Below, in pieces: positions 55,772-64,000 of a DNA stretch of 64,000 bases (position 1 is the first letter of the stretch; the number at the start of each line of letters is the position of its first letter). The position numbers were made by a program, and so were the translations under genes. The notes under the pieces were generated by a model that was not told the origin of the DNA, ran no database searches, and saw nothing but the letters and a program-made list of their open reading frames with translations. The stretch is taken from assembly GCA_002973635.1 (NCBI GenBank), contig CP027224.1, forward strand, positions 630,501-694,500. The letters run 5' to 3'. The stretch is from Lysinibacillus sp. B2A1. GTDB lineage: Bacteria; Bacillota; Bacilli; Bacillales_A; Planococcaceae.

Positions 55772-55978
55772 TTATTTTTTTATAGGCGTGTATTTTTTGT
55801 TAATCCTTTGTGTTTGTCTAAAGATATGATCCAGAGATTCTATAAGCGACTCTTTCGCTTCCTCACTTATAGGTTCACCGTTAAAGACTAGACCTTTAGA
55901 GTGTTCTATTTCATTTTTGAATACTTCAAGTCGTTTTGCTATATCGTAATCGTATTTATCAACTTCGTAAGGCTGACT
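55772..55978 (-). pseudogene. C-terminal remnant of an XRE/cI-like phage repressor
   Basis: An open stretch without a start codon reads QPYEVDKYDYDIAKRLEVFK, then GLVFNGEPISEEAKESLIES and HIFRQTQRINKKYTPIKK before a stop. This is the C-terminal tail found on XRE-type regulators that sit beside integrases in Bacillaceae prophages and ICEs. The helix-turn-helix part is missing. It lies 33 bases upstream of the integrase on the same strand. Confidence 0.55.
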
Positions 55979-56026
55979 CGAAAAAGGGGAGTATGTGTAA
56001 TGTGCGAATAAAAATTAGAAATATCG

Positions 56027-56311
56027 AATGACAATAATTATTTAGGGTTATTAGAAGGTGACGAGGTGCTAGTTTCAACAGTAGAACAGCCTCGAAGCAA
56101 TGGAAAGGACTTAGCTGTATTTGAAGCTGCTGGAGAGTGTTTTATAAGTGCTTTTTCCCGCTTTGGTAATCAAATCATACTGCTGGGTGAACGTATCCAA
56201 GTAGTTCGAGAACATCAGGTAAAGATCATAGGTAAAGTTATTGATGGAACGTTAGCAATTAAGAAAGCCGTCACGGCAACGACAGCTTCAAAAATCCAGT
56301 TAGTAAACTGA
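56027..56311 (+). pseudogene. Remnant of an S24/LexA-like repressor C-terminal domain
   Basis: The frame reads GLLEGDEVLVSTVEQ, NGKDLAVFEAAGECFISAF, GNQIILLGERIQVVREHQ and VKIIGKVIDG, which resembles the peptidase-S24 fold of phage repressors. The catalytic serine segment (GDSM) and the DNA-binding half are absent, so it is probably a fragment and not a gene. It reads divergently from the XRE remnant, as repressor pairs do in prophages. Confidence 0.5.
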
Positions 56312-56464
56312 AATAAAACATAAATATAATAACATATTATGAAGCGGCTTAGACTAACAATTTAACCGCTTCTTTTTCTTTTCTTCATGATTGGACATTA
56401 TAGTGTTAATGATATTGATGAAGAGTTACAAGTAACGAAATGATTGATAATAATTTAGAAAGAA

Positions 56465-56593
56465 ATGATAAGTTGTGGAATTTGTAGACACTACAGCTTA
56501 GAAATTAATATTGCTCCTTCGATGGCTTGTAAGGAGGTGATTGTATCACATCACATCAAATCAAATCAAATTAAGTGTTGTGAAATGCTTTAG
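56465..56593 (+). CDS. Candidate 42-residue cysteine-rich protein
   Basis: A short frame starting MISCGICRHYSLEINIAPSM and ending KSNQIKCCEML, with five cysteines including CxxC and CC, which could bind a metal. The ribosome site (AGAAAG) is weak and a short CACAT/CAAAT repeat runs through its second half. Treat as a candidate only. It lies between the repressor remnants and the convergent end of the NACHT gene. Confidence 0.25.
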   Translation: MISCGICRHYSLEINIAPSMACKEVIVSHHIKSNQIKCCEML

Positions 56594-56632
56594 CCAAAGT
56601 GAATTGTACTTTTGCTGAAACATTTAAATTTA

Positions 56633-59410
56633 TTATTCGAAAACAATATCTATCAGATCGAAATTATATCCAGTTTTTAGTATATCTTTATATTCTGAGT
56701 ATGTTTTTAAATCAATAATAAGTCCATTCAAGTTTGTATGAGTAAAATTTGCATAATCTAATTTGCAATTACCTATATTAACCATACTCAGGTTAGAATC
56801 ACTAAAATTGCAATGTCTTAAATCACTATATTCCAAGTTTGCTCCATTCAAATCTGAATAGCTTATTGAAACGTTGTTCAAAATTGCATTACTTAAATCT
56901 GCTTCCCTTAATGTAGAAAAGCTTATTGTTGATCCATAAAGGTTTGCTTCTGTAAAATTACAGAATTCAAGATTAGAAAACGAAATAACAGTGTTTTGCA
57001 AACCTGTATTAATAAAAGAAGACATACTTAAATTACAATTTATAATTTCTGAATCACTTAGATTTAATCCATCAAAATTTGCTTGTTTTAAAGTTATAGA
57101 TAATAAATATGAGTTTTCTAAATCTATTGTTCCTAAAGGTTCAAATCTAAACTCATAATTAATAGAATTAGCAATTGTAATTAATTTAAAAATTTTATAT
57201 TCATTTAGAGCAAAATTATCCAGGGATAGAAAATCATTAAGAAAGGATAAGATAGTTATTAAACATTCTGCTAAATTACATTGCATCTTTCTTAAAGTAA
57301 TATCACTATAATCTTTAAAATATGATTTTATCTCTATTGAGAGATTTGTATCAATAGAATCAATTATTGAATGGGAAAGTAGGTTCTCAGAAAAAAATAA
57401 GTTTAATTTAAAATATATCTTCTTTAAAATATCTTTTTCAACTTTTTTAAGTAATTCAAATAAGAACTCTTCCACATTGTCTATTATTTTTAAAGTAGAA
57501 AAAGCTTTATAAATCTCAGTATCAAACTCTTCATTTTCTAATTCAATCATTTCAATTAATTTTCTTACTATTGCATTTGAGGCGAGATATTCTTTAAAGG
57601 ACTTATGGACAAAATCAAATTCAAATAAATCAACGATTTCGAAGCTTTGAATAAAAGTAGTATTTGTTTTAATTAACAAAATTGAACTAAGCCTTTGTTT
57701 ACTAATTTTTAAATCAGGATCTAATTTATATAGCATGGTATTATTTATGGTTGTTGGTAATAAATCTTTATCCAAAACCTCAGCTATAGATACAGTGTCC
57801 TTACCATTAGTTAGCATAGCTAGACTTAAATTTTCATTAAATTCTTTAAGTAAAGTCTTTAAATCGGCATTATTTATTGAAAAAGTTGATAGTAAATTTA
57901 ATTGATCCTCAGTAAAAAATTTTTCATTGCCATTAGTCCACTCAATCAATTGTCTATAAATATCTAATTTATTAAAATCCCCCTCAGTTTCTGATGGATT
58001 TTCCCTTAACATTCTAAAAAAAAGGTATAACATTAAAGGTTGACTAAAAATATCTTGTTCAAATTCTTTTGTAAATATATTTTTTTGGATTCCATTTAAT
58101 TGTTCCCAGTTACTAATCCAATCTTTAATTTGTTTCCTAGAAAAAGGTGTAATATTAACAATATAACAATTTTTTAAAGAATCACATATACGATTGTTTA
58201 ATATAGAAAATCTGCTTGTAATAATAATTTTTATATTCTGATAAGTATTATTGAAATCCAGTATTTCATTTATAAATTTTTCGTGTTCTTCAAATGAATT
58301 TAACTTTATTTCGTCTAAACCATCTAAAATTAAATTTAAATTTAATTTTGATAAATAACTCTGATGAATAGGGGTTGAAATATACTTATTAAGATAGCAA
58401 ATAAAGTCGGTCGAAAAATCCCCCGAAAAGTCAAATCTTTTTAATTCTATTCTAATAGATAACCCAAAATTGTTTTTATAATTTTGAACTAATAACCATT
58501 TAGTAAATGTACTTTTTCCCATTCCAGGACTACCAAGTATTAGAATTGGTTTCCCGGGAGAATCTATTCCATTCAAAGTAGAATATATATCTTTTTTAGT
58601 TGAATAAGATTTTTCTAAAGCTGGTATATCTAAAAATCTTTCTTTAAGTTTATATGTATAGGTATTTAATGGTATATACATATCGTAAATAGTGAATTTC
58701 TCATCGTAAAGTTTTTCAGACAATTGAGAGGAAATATTTCTTGAACACCATTCTTTTAATTCTAAATTTAACTCCTCTATAGGTGTTTGTTTTGAGTTTA
58801 TAAAAATATCTTGTTGGGATAGTTGCTTATTTAACTCCTCTAATTTTCTGTGAGTTTCTTTATGACCAAGAGTGTTTTCCTCACTTAATTCATCCAAATT
58901 CCTATTTAAGAAATTAGTAGATACTAATGTGTCAGCGGTATTTTTTAAAAGTAAATAATTAATTTGCTCGGGTTCTAGTTCTTCTAAATAAACATCAATA
59001 AAGAAATTTACTAAAGCTTGGCCCATTTGTCTCCCTATTATTTCGGGAGCATCTGAATAACCCATTTTTAGAGATATATCCATTGCTATTTTACGTAAAG
59101 TTTCCTCATTCAGTATAAGTAAATTTATATCATAATTTATTTTTTCTAATTCATCAGTTATTAGGTGTGGCTCTTTAAATAAAATTGATTTGACATTTGT
59201 TAAATCGTCTTTTATTTTAGTTGAATCAGTTAGTTTTATTTGCTGATCTAAAGAAGTTAAAAGAGAATTAATTAAACAATTATTTAAATCCGATTTATCT
59301 TTAAACTTGTCTAATAAAGGTTTGATAGAAACAGCAGTATTGATAGTAGTAAGTAATGAATTAACAGTAGTATCTCCTAATATTGATGTTAATAATGAAA
59401 AAAAACCCAT
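56633..59410 (-). CDS. STAND NTPase with NACHT-like domain and pentapeptide repeats (putative antiphage defence)
   Basis: A 925-residue protein. Residues 1 to about 285 are helical with coiled-coil character (EENTLGHKETHRKLEELNKQ) and no effector domain I recognise. The NTPase core has Walker A GSPGMGKST with K299, Walker B LNLILDGLDEI and sensor 1 IKIIITSRFS, followed by a winged-helix/arm region. This is NACHT-like, with the small-residue and acidic pattern after DGLDE. Residues about 765-910 are pentapeptide repeats (A/S-N/D-L-x-x) such as SDLNGANLEYSDLRHCNFSD, a right-handed beta-helix replacing leucine-rich repeats as sensor. NACHT proteins are established antiphage sensors in bacteria. 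The gene is intact, more AT-rich than the surrounding core, and sits alone in a putative island. Confidence 0.8.
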   Translation of the reverse strand: MGFFSLLTSILGDTTVNSLLTTINTAVSIKPLLDKFKDKSDLNNCLINSLLTSLDQQIKLTDSTKIKDDLTNVKSILFKEPHLITDELEKINYDINLLILNEETLRKIAMDISLKMGYSDAPEIIGRQMGQALVNFFIDVYLEELEPEQINYLLLKNTADTLVSTNFLNRNLDELSEENTLGHKETHRKLEELNKQLSQQDIFINSKQTPIEELNLELKEWCSRNISSQLSEKLYDEKFTIYDMYIPLNTYTYKLKERFLDIPALEKSYSTKKDIYSTLNGIDSPGKPILILGSPGMGKSTFTKWLLVQNYKNNFGLSIRIELKRFDFSGDFSTDFICYLNKYISTPIHQSYLSKLNLNLILDGLDEIKLNSFEEHEKFINEILDFNNTYQNIKIIITSRFSILNNRICDSLKNCYIVNITPFSRKQIKDWISNWEQLNGIQKNIFTKEFEQDIFSQPLMLYLFFRMLRENPSETEGDFNKLDIYRQLIEWTNGNEKFFTEDQLNLLSTFSINNADLKTLLKEFNENLSLAMLTNGKDTVSIAEVLDKDLLPTTINNTMLYKLDPDLKISKQRLSSILLIKTNTTFIQSFEIVDLFEFDFVHKSFKEYLASNAIVRKLIEMIELENEEFDTEIYKAFSTLKIIDNVEEFLFELLKKVEKDILKKIYFKLNLFFSENLLSHSIIDSIDTNLSIEIKSYFKDYSDITLRKMQCNLAECLITILSFLNDFLSLDNFALNEYKIFKLITIANSINYEFRFEPLGTIDLENSYLLSITLKQANFDGLNLSDSEIINCNLSMSSFINTGLQNTVISFSNLEFCNFTEANLYGSTISFSTLREADLSNAILNNVSISYSDLNGANLEYSDLRHCNFSDSNLSMVNIGNCKLDYANFTHTNLNGLIIDLKTYSEYKDILKTGYNFDLIDIVFE

Positions 59411-59445
59411 AATAGTCCATCCTTTGAATAATATACTTTACGATA

Positions 59446-59476
59446 ATTATACTAAAGAATTTATAAAAATTGTAAA
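59446..59476 (-). promoter_or_regulatory. Probable promoter of the NACHT gene
   Basis: On the minus strand TATAAT (59446-59451) is preceded by TTTACA (59471-59476) at 19 bases, or TTACAA at 18. AAAGGATGG then precedes the ATG by six bases. Confidence 0.45.
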
Positions 59477-59966
59477 ATGGTTTGATATACACCTTTAAAC
59501 ATATAAAGATCCTGGTATGAGTTAAAAATAGTGCCCTATTTATCCGATATCTTGGATTATTAACAATTGGATATCATTTTTATTGATTGGACAAGTGGAG
59601 TAAGGACATCTTTATCTTAATTTTTTTTAATTTCCAGTATATCACTTTAATTCTTTTCAATTATTGGCTTGATTGTTTATAGGAAAAAGCGAATATCTAA
59701 CGCCTGAAGAGACTTAAATGGTATACAATCCGTGTAATAACGAAAAAAGATTGAAGCCAATGTTAGCTCCAATCTTTCATACTCACCCATTCCTATACAC
59801 ACGCTCGCCTAGTTTTTATTAGCCTCAATCTCGCCCCACTTAGCCCCAAAACAAAGCTACTATATGCATTATCTTGCATTATGCAAAACGAAGCTGGTTC
59901 CTAAAAACATTGATACATCAACGCTTCATCAGCCTATCTTGTTCACCTTGCAACCATCTCATATTA
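59477..59966. other. Non-coding right end of the putative island
   Basis: AT-rich sequence without a convincing gene. Near 59820 it has GCCCCACTTAGCCCC. The same GCCCCAC/TTTTAGCCCC words lie beside attL at 54530-54548, so they may be integrase arm-type sites. Confidence 0.35.
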
Positions 59967-60044
59967 GGCTGGGTAAAATAATACGGGCTTTGTATATGTT
60001 GATATAAAGCGGTTGGAGTGGGGTTTAGCTATGAGCTAGCCCCA
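59967..60044 (+). repeat. Putative attachment site attR (copy of the speB 3' end)
   Basis: It is 78 bases long and aligns without gaps to 54459-54536 with five substitutions. It includes a second copy of the GGCTGGGTAAAATAA codons of speB although no gene enters it, and the same GTGGGG...CCCCA hairpin. It defines an interval of about 5.5 kb between the repeats. Confidence 0.8.
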
Positions 60045-60211
60045 TTTTTTCGCTTTGTTCTATCTTAGGAGGGGAGGAACTTAGGAGGGGAGGAAGCTCG
60101 TCAATGCTCTTTTCAAGCTTCTGCAAGTTCATCTGATAGATACTTTATTATTCTAAAAGGAAGACGCTATCCTATTACATTGGACAGCGTTTCGATATTT
60201 AGTAAGTTCTA

Positions 60212-60928
60212 TTAAGGGTTCGTCGACCAAAGTCCTGCATGTTTTAATACAACACGTGGATGAAGTTTTAGCTGTGCAACCATTAAATCTGCTAAATCTT
60301 CTGCTTGCATCACTTTTTCTGGATTACCGTCTGTTAAGTTAAGCTCAACCGCCATATCTGTAGCAACTGTACTTGGCGTTAATGTTGTAACGCGAATGTT
60401 TTTCTTACGCACTTCAAGCATTAATGATTCACTTAGTCCGATAACCGCAGCTTTTGAAGCCGAGTATGCGCTTGTAATCGGTGCACCTTTTTGACCAGCT
60501 GTTGATGAGATATTAATGATGTCGCCAGTGTTGCGCTCTAACATTTCCGGTAAGACAGCGCGTGTTGTGTAGTACACACCTTTTACGTTAACATCGATAA
60601 TATTTGTCCATTCTTCAGGCGTTAAGTCCATGAAGTTACCGAATTTTGAAATGCCGGCGTTGTTTACTAAAATGTCGATAGCGCCAAGCTCTTCGCGAAT
60701 AGATTCAACGGCTGCGGTGATAGAGTCTAAATACGCTACATTTGCCGCAGCGATTGCTACCTTCACATCATACTGTTTAAGTTCCTCTGTTACTTGTTGT
60801 AAATTTTCAAGAGTACGTCCAACAAGACCTACGTGAATACCTTCTTGTGCAAAAGCTACTGCTGTTGCACGTCCGATTCCACGTCCAGCTCCTGTAATTA
60901 ACGCCACTTTTCCTGCGATTGTTTGCAT
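60212..60928 (-). CDS. Short-chain dehydrogenase (FabG-like 3-ketoacyl reductase)
   Basis: A 238-residue classical SDR. The cofactor motif [17 protein letters not shown] favours NADP(H), the NNAGISKFG strand follows, and the catalytic triad is [20 protein letters not shown] (Ser, Tyr-x3-Lys). The ATG at 60928 follows GGAGCG; the frame is open further upstream without a ribosome site. It is divergent from an HxlR regulator that probably controls it. FabG-like by sequence, but a role in detoxifying carbonyls is as likely as fatty acid synthesis. Confidence 0.88.
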   Translation of the reverse strand: MQTIAGKVALITGAGRGIGRATAVAFAQEGIHVGLVGRTLENLQQVTEELKQYDVKVAIAAANVAYLDSITAAVESIREELGAIDILVNNAGISKFGNFMDLTPEEWTNIIDVNVKGVYYTTRAVLPEMLERNTGDIINISSTAGQKGAPITSAYSASKAAVIGLSESLMLEVRKKNIRVTTLTPSTVATDMAVELNLTDGNPEKVMQAEDLADLMVAQLKLHPRVVLKHAGLWSTNP

Positions 60929-61093
60929 GTTTTTCGCTCCTTCGGTTGAGATAATTTTATTTAGACGAAAAAATAGATTAAGATTTGTCTTTAAGACTAT
61001 CCTCATTTTACTACGGTTTTATACATTGGGAAGAGTGCACTTTTTGGTGCGGAGGTTACTAAAAGTTACTTATATGAAAAGGGAGTTAGCTCT

Positions 61094-61477
61094 ATGTCAG
61101 ATAAATTAAGAGAAGAGATAAAAGAGAGAATAGTAAATAACGATTACTATTGTGAAAAAGAACTTACCTTATCAATTATTAGTGGGAAATGGAAAGTTGT
61201 TATTTTGTGGCATTTAGGTGTAGAAGGACCTCATCGCTTCAGTGAGCTTCAAAGGCTTTTTTCGAAAATATCTCATAAAATATTAACAAACCAATTACGT
61301 GAACTGATGGAAGATGGAATTGTTCATCGAGAAGTGTTTCCAGAAGTTCCTCCAAAAGTCGAATATTCCATGACTGATCTAGGGATGACGTTATTACCGA
61401 TTGTTGAAATGATGTATGAATGGGGAAAAAAGAGAATCAATCAAATTAAACAAGAAAGCAATAATGGGGTCGTTTAG
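61094..61477 (+). CDS. HxlR-family transcriptional regulator
   Basis: A 127-residue winged-helix regulator. The family core is [39 protein letters not shown] and [20 protein letters not shown], then [13 protein letters not shown] cysteine at position 20 (YYCEKELT) is near the place of the redox-sensing cysteine of YodB/CatR-type members, so thiol or quinone sensing is possible. GGGAG precedes the ATG. It is divergent from the SDR gene, its probable target. Confidence 0.9.
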   Translation: MSDKLREEIKERIVNNDYYCEKELTLSIISGKWKVVILWHLGVEGPHRFSELQRLFSKISHKILTNQLRELMEDGIVHREVFPEVPPKVEYSMTDLGMTLLPIVEMMYEWGKKRINQIKQESNNGVV

Positions 61478-61616
61478 GATAATTTAAATTATCAGTGCTG
61501 TTTTTAAACAATTTTACTATAGCTGATAGATGGGTACTTTATTTCTATACACAAGCCGATTAAGATGGTAGAACTTTCCGTAACTTTTATCGTCTTTTGG
61601 TAAAAGAGGTGAGCTT

Positions 61617-61811
61617 ATGGGAGTTTGGTATTTCTTAATCTTATTTGTAGGGCTGTTTTTCGTATTTAAAGGACTATTTATGAAAAAGCAATCTTTGTTA
61701 ATAAAGAAAATTAGTATTGTATTTGTAGGATTATTATGTATTTCATTCTCAATATTTATGTTTTCAACAGGAAGTGCAGAAATAATTTCTGATTTGCTAA
61801 ATTTGGAATAA
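61617..61811 (+). CDS. Small two-helix membrane protein
   Basis: A 64-residue protein with two hydrophobic segments (WYFLILFVGLFFVFKGLF and ISIVFVGLLCISFSIFMF) joined by a basic loop and ending in an acidic tail. AAGAGGTGAGC is a strong ribosome site. No family recognised. Confidence 0.6.
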   Translation: MGVWYFLILFVGLFFVFKGLFMKKQSLLIKKISIVFVGLLCISFSIFMFSTGSAEIISDLLNLE

Positions 61812-61834
61812 AGAATTATGTTAATAGAACCAAT

Positions 61835-61891
61835 GTGGGGCTAAAAGTGGGGAAGTGTAGTGAGCTTACTTTTAGCCCCACTTGCTTTTTC
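61835..61891 (+). terminator. Strong hairpin terminator
   Basis: GTGGGGCTAAAAGT and ACTTTTAGCCCCAC form a 14-bp perfect stem with a 19-base loop, followed by TTGCTTTTT. The GGGGCTAAAAGTGGGG word is complementary to one beside attL at 54530. Confidence 0.75.
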
Positions 61892-62068
61892 ATTCTAGGC
61901 ATCCATAGCTATTGGGAGCTTACGGACTTTCTTGGGAAAACAAGGCTCATTTACAAAGTGAACTTTTTTATTTATTTGGAAATTTTTGAATACCTTATTG
62001 ACATTGGAAGGAAAATATTATTACATTATAGGTAACTAATGTTACTTATTGAGAGGGGGCAAATTTTT

Positions 62069-62638
62069 TTGGCACCAAAAGAGCGGTTTACAGAGGAAAT
62101 TTTAATGGATTGTGCTTTTGAAATGGCTAGGAAGAGTGGTATTGATAGTGTTAATGCAAGAGATTTAGCGAAAGAGTTAGGTTGTTCGACAAAGCCCATA
62201 TTTCGATTATTCTCGAGTATGGACGATTTGAAGTATGCAATATATGAAAGGGCTGGCAATCTTTATAATGAAAGAATGGCTCAGGGTTTGCAAGAAAGTT
62301 CTTTTTTAGGAATGGGGTTAGCTTATATTAACTTTGCTCGCGAAGAAAAAAAGTTATTTGAGCTGTTATTCCTATCCAATAAATATAAAATCTCAAGCTT
62401 TTCAGAGTTAATAAATGACGTAGAAAACCAAGGGATTGTAGCGCTAATTTCTAACTTAACTGGATTAACTCAAACCTCTGCTAGATCTCTATTTATAGAT
62501 ATATGGTTAACTACGCATGGTATTGCAACAATGTGTGCGACGAATACCTGCGATTTAGATAGCTCGGAAATTGAAAGTATTTTAAAAGACGTTTATGAAG
62601 GTGTTAAACAAAAATTGTTCGATGGAGAGAATAAATGA
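62069..62638 (+). CDS. TetR-family transcriptional regulator
   Basis: A 189-residue regulator. The helix-turn-helix is ILMDCAFEMARKSGIDSVNA, then RDLAKELGCSTKPIFRLFSS; the C-terminal part is of the WHG/TetR_C type (IDIWLTTHGIATMCATN). The TTG at 62069 has AGAGGGGG at good distance, so it is preferred to the ATG at 62039. It precedes a CcdC-like membrane gene 46 bases downstream, its probable partner. Confidence 0.85.
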   Translation: MAPKERFTEEILMDCAFEMARKSGIDSVNARDLAKELGCSTKPIFRLFSSMDDLKYAIYERAGNLYNERMAQGLQESSFLGMGLAYINFAREEKKLFELLFLSNKYKISSFSELINDVENQGIVALISNLTGLTQTSARSLFIDIWLTTHGIATMCATNTCDLDSSEIESILKDVYEGVKQKLFDGENK

Positions 62639-62684
62639 AAATGAAAAATTATTTTTTATACAATAATATTTCAGGGAGGTTTTT

Positions 62685-63167
62685 ATGCAAACTGTAATAC
62701 CAGCTACATCTATGTTTATAATTATTGGGTTGTTCATTTTAATTCGTAGAATCCGTTCTATGTACAAACCAACCAAAGGGAGAGGAGGGCGAATAATTCT
62801 TCCTCTTTTATTTTTAACACCTGGATTATCATTTTTTCTAAACGCTTCTGGGCACGTCACATATCTTCAATTATCTATAGCAATTTTTTTAGGATTGGGT
62901 TTTTCTATTCCTCTTATTTTATGGTCAGATTATGAAATACGAAATGATGGTTTAATTTATACGAAGAAAAGTCCTGCTTTTATAATTACTTTCGCCATTA
63001 TGATTGCTTTACGTTATTATTTTCGACAACATATTTCGACTATCGAACCAGATACACTCAATATGCTAATTTTCTTACTTGTAATTTGTTATTTAATTCC
63101 TTGGAGAATAGCTTGCTATATAAAATATAAAAAAGTTCTTAAACTAAAAAATTCAGTTAGCTTGTAG
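62685..63167 (+). CDS. CcdC-like membrane protein (DUF1453)
   Basis: A 160-residue membrane protein with about five hydrophobic segments, a basic loop (RRIRSMYKPTKGRGGRIILP) and LILWSDYEIRNDGLIYTKKS. The layout resembles the CcdC/DUF1453 family named after a gene near cytochrome c biogenesis genes in B. subtilis. GGGAGG precedes the ATG. Probably cotranscribed with the TetR gene. Function unknown. Confidence 0.7.
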   Translation: MQTVIPATSMFIIIGLFILIRRIRSMYKPTKGRGGRIILPLLFLTPGLSFFLNASGHVTYLQLSIAIFLGLGFSIPLILWSDYEIRNDGLIYTKKSPAFIITFAIMIALRYYFRQHISTIEPDTLNMLIFLLVICYLIPWRIACYIKYKKVLKLKNSVSL

Positions 63168-63299
63168 AACTTCGTATATCTACACCCTAAAAACATTAAG
63201 TTTGAAGGTAGTGATGGGTTAATTACAGAGAATATTGGAGATATGGTTGGTACTGTCAATAATGAAACATATAAAGAGATGAATATAAAATCAAAATAA
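63168..63299 (+). pseudogene. 3' remnant of an unidentified gene
   Basis: An open stretch without a start codon reads NFVYLHPKNIKFEGSDGLIT, then ENIGDMVGTVNNETYKEM, and stops at 63297. The composition looks protein-like but no upstream half exists; the CcdC-like gene's stop is immediately before it. The following 200 bases to 63507 are AT-rich and unassigned. Confidence 0.35.
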
Positions 63300-63507
63300 A
63301 ATTCAATGATGAACAAGATGTTATAAGGTTGCGTTATTGAAATAACGAGTACTTTAATTAAATATTCGATTTACGAAATACCAAACATAAAAACAGGGTT
63401 GATTCTACACATTTGTAGATTTTATGTTTTAACAGCAGCAATATTTTAGAAAACAGCCTTAATAAAAGTGAAAGACACCACCTTAGATTTTTATTACGAA
63501 TAACATC

Positions 63508-63545
63508 AAAAGCGGCTACTCATTAATTTGAGTAGTTGCTTTTTA
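63508..63545 (+). terminator. Hairpin terminator
   Basis: AAAAGCGGCTACTC pairs with GAGTAGTTGCTTTT (one wobble pair), ending in T residues. Confidence 0.75.
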
Positions 63546-63636
63546 TAAAGATGAACTACCTTATGTTTTTCAGCATAAATTGAATTGTAATAATTTGTGG
63601 AAATGGGAATCTGCTTGGATATACTTGACTTCTATC

Positions 63637-63666
63637 TTGAAAAAACATGAGGATTCATCCTATAAT
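63637..63666 (+). promoter_or_regulatory. Sigma-A promoter of the DUF1934 gene
   Basis: TTGAAA (63637-63642) and TATAAT (63661-63666) are 18 bases apart, 40 bases before the ATG. Confidence 0.75.
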
Positions 63667-63706
63667 AAAAAGGTTATAGGAAAAACAATATAGGGGAGCA
63701 TCCATA

Positions 63707-64000
63707 ATGGCGAATGAAGCAAGATCGCAGGTGAACATTAAGCTCATTTCGACGATTCGTCCAATTGATGGAGAATCCGAAAGTCAGGAAATGTGGCTGA
63801 CAGGACAGCTACTGGAAAAGGCAGGAAGCTTGTACTTAAAATATGAAGAAGTGCTGGAGGATAAAATTATCCGCACGACAATGAAACTAGGCAATGAACG
63901 GGCACTTATTATGCGAGCGGGAGCAGTAAATATGCGGCTACCACTTAACATAATGGAACAACAGACTGGTCATTATGATAGTGAATTTGGTTCAATGCCA
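63707..64000 (+). CDS. ywiB: YwiB-like DUF1934 beta-barrel protein (3' end outside window)
   Basis: The first 98 codons are present: MANEARSQVNIKLISTIRPI, the WLTGQLLEKAGSLYLKYEE strand, and RALIMRAGAVNMRLPLN. This is the lipocalin-like small barrel of DUF1934. AGGGGAGC precedes the ATG. In B. subtilis ywiB lies downstream of speB and before argS, so the conserved gene order resumes here after the accessory segment. Function unknown. Confidence 0.85.
   Translation, partial: MANEARSQVNIKLISTIRPIDGESESQEMWLTGQLLEKAGSLYLKYEEVLEDKIIRTTMKLGNERALIMRAGAVNMRLPLNIMEQQTGHYDSEFGSMP

Noticed and set aside
56520..56580. CACAT/CAAAT short repeats as an origin or iteron array
   Set aside because: Only five five-base units; too short and degenerate to support a function.

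Overview
The window is a stretch of chromosome from a low-GC, endospore-forming Firmicute of the Bacillus/Lysinibacillus kind. The spore genes gerQ, cwlJ and rsfA, the bacillithiol gene bshB2 and a B. subtilis-like ywd-ywf-ywh-ywi gene order support this. Lysinibacillus is my best guess, from the overall protein character and not from a marker gene. There are no rRNA or tRNA genes.

Layout. 1-5.5 kb is a probable beta-alanine/omega-amino-acid catabolic cluster: a divergent PucR-type regulator, an APC permease, an acylating semialdehyde dehydrogenase and a class III aminotransferase. 5.5-12 kb has rodA, a chemotaxis receptor, an SDR-type threonine dehydrogenase and an acyl-CoA ligase. 11.9-14 kb holds two leader-controlled genes on the minus strand: trpB behind a tryptophan-type T-box and queT behind a preQ1 riboswitch. 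14-17.6 kb is a TetR-controlled ABC exporter operon with a 34-bp perfect palindrome downstream of its promoter and a frameshifted permease. 17.8-20.8 kb is a substrate-binding protein/permease/ATPase importer operon. 20.8-24.8 kb is an accessory block of small unrelated genes separated by related repeats. 25-33 kb has ilvA, a frameshifted terC, a complete IS231-like insertion sequence, bshB2-yojF, a thioesterase and pdxK. 33-42.8 kb is the conserved ung-ywdI-ywdK, gerQ-cwlJ, hemQ/lipL, rsfA and ywfO region. 43-50 kb has a 1927-residue cell-wall-anchored adhesin with a convergent class A sortase. 50-54.5 kb is ywhD, pbpG and speB.

The most interesting region is 54.46-60.04 kb. A 78-bp sequence containing the last codons of speB recurs, with 5 mismatches, 5.5 kb downstream. 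This is what an integrative element leaves when it inserts at a gene's 3' end. Between the repeats lie a tyrosine recombinase broken just before its catalytic tyrosine, remnants of two phage-type repressors, and one long intact gene. That gene encodes a 925-residue STAND NTPase with a NACHT-like P-loop core and C-terminal pentapeptide repeats. NACHT proteins of this architecture are established antiphage sensors, so this looks like a decayed island that has kept a defence gene. The B. subtilis-like neighbour of speB, ywiB, resumes only at 63.7 kb, so the accessory insertion may reach that far.

Several genes differ from an intact form by one small change: the MacB-like permease, terC, the integrase, and a secreted protein with one in-frame TAA. 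Either the strain carries many fresh pseudogenes or the assembly has residual indel errors. At least four copies of one structured intergenic repeat are scattered through the window.
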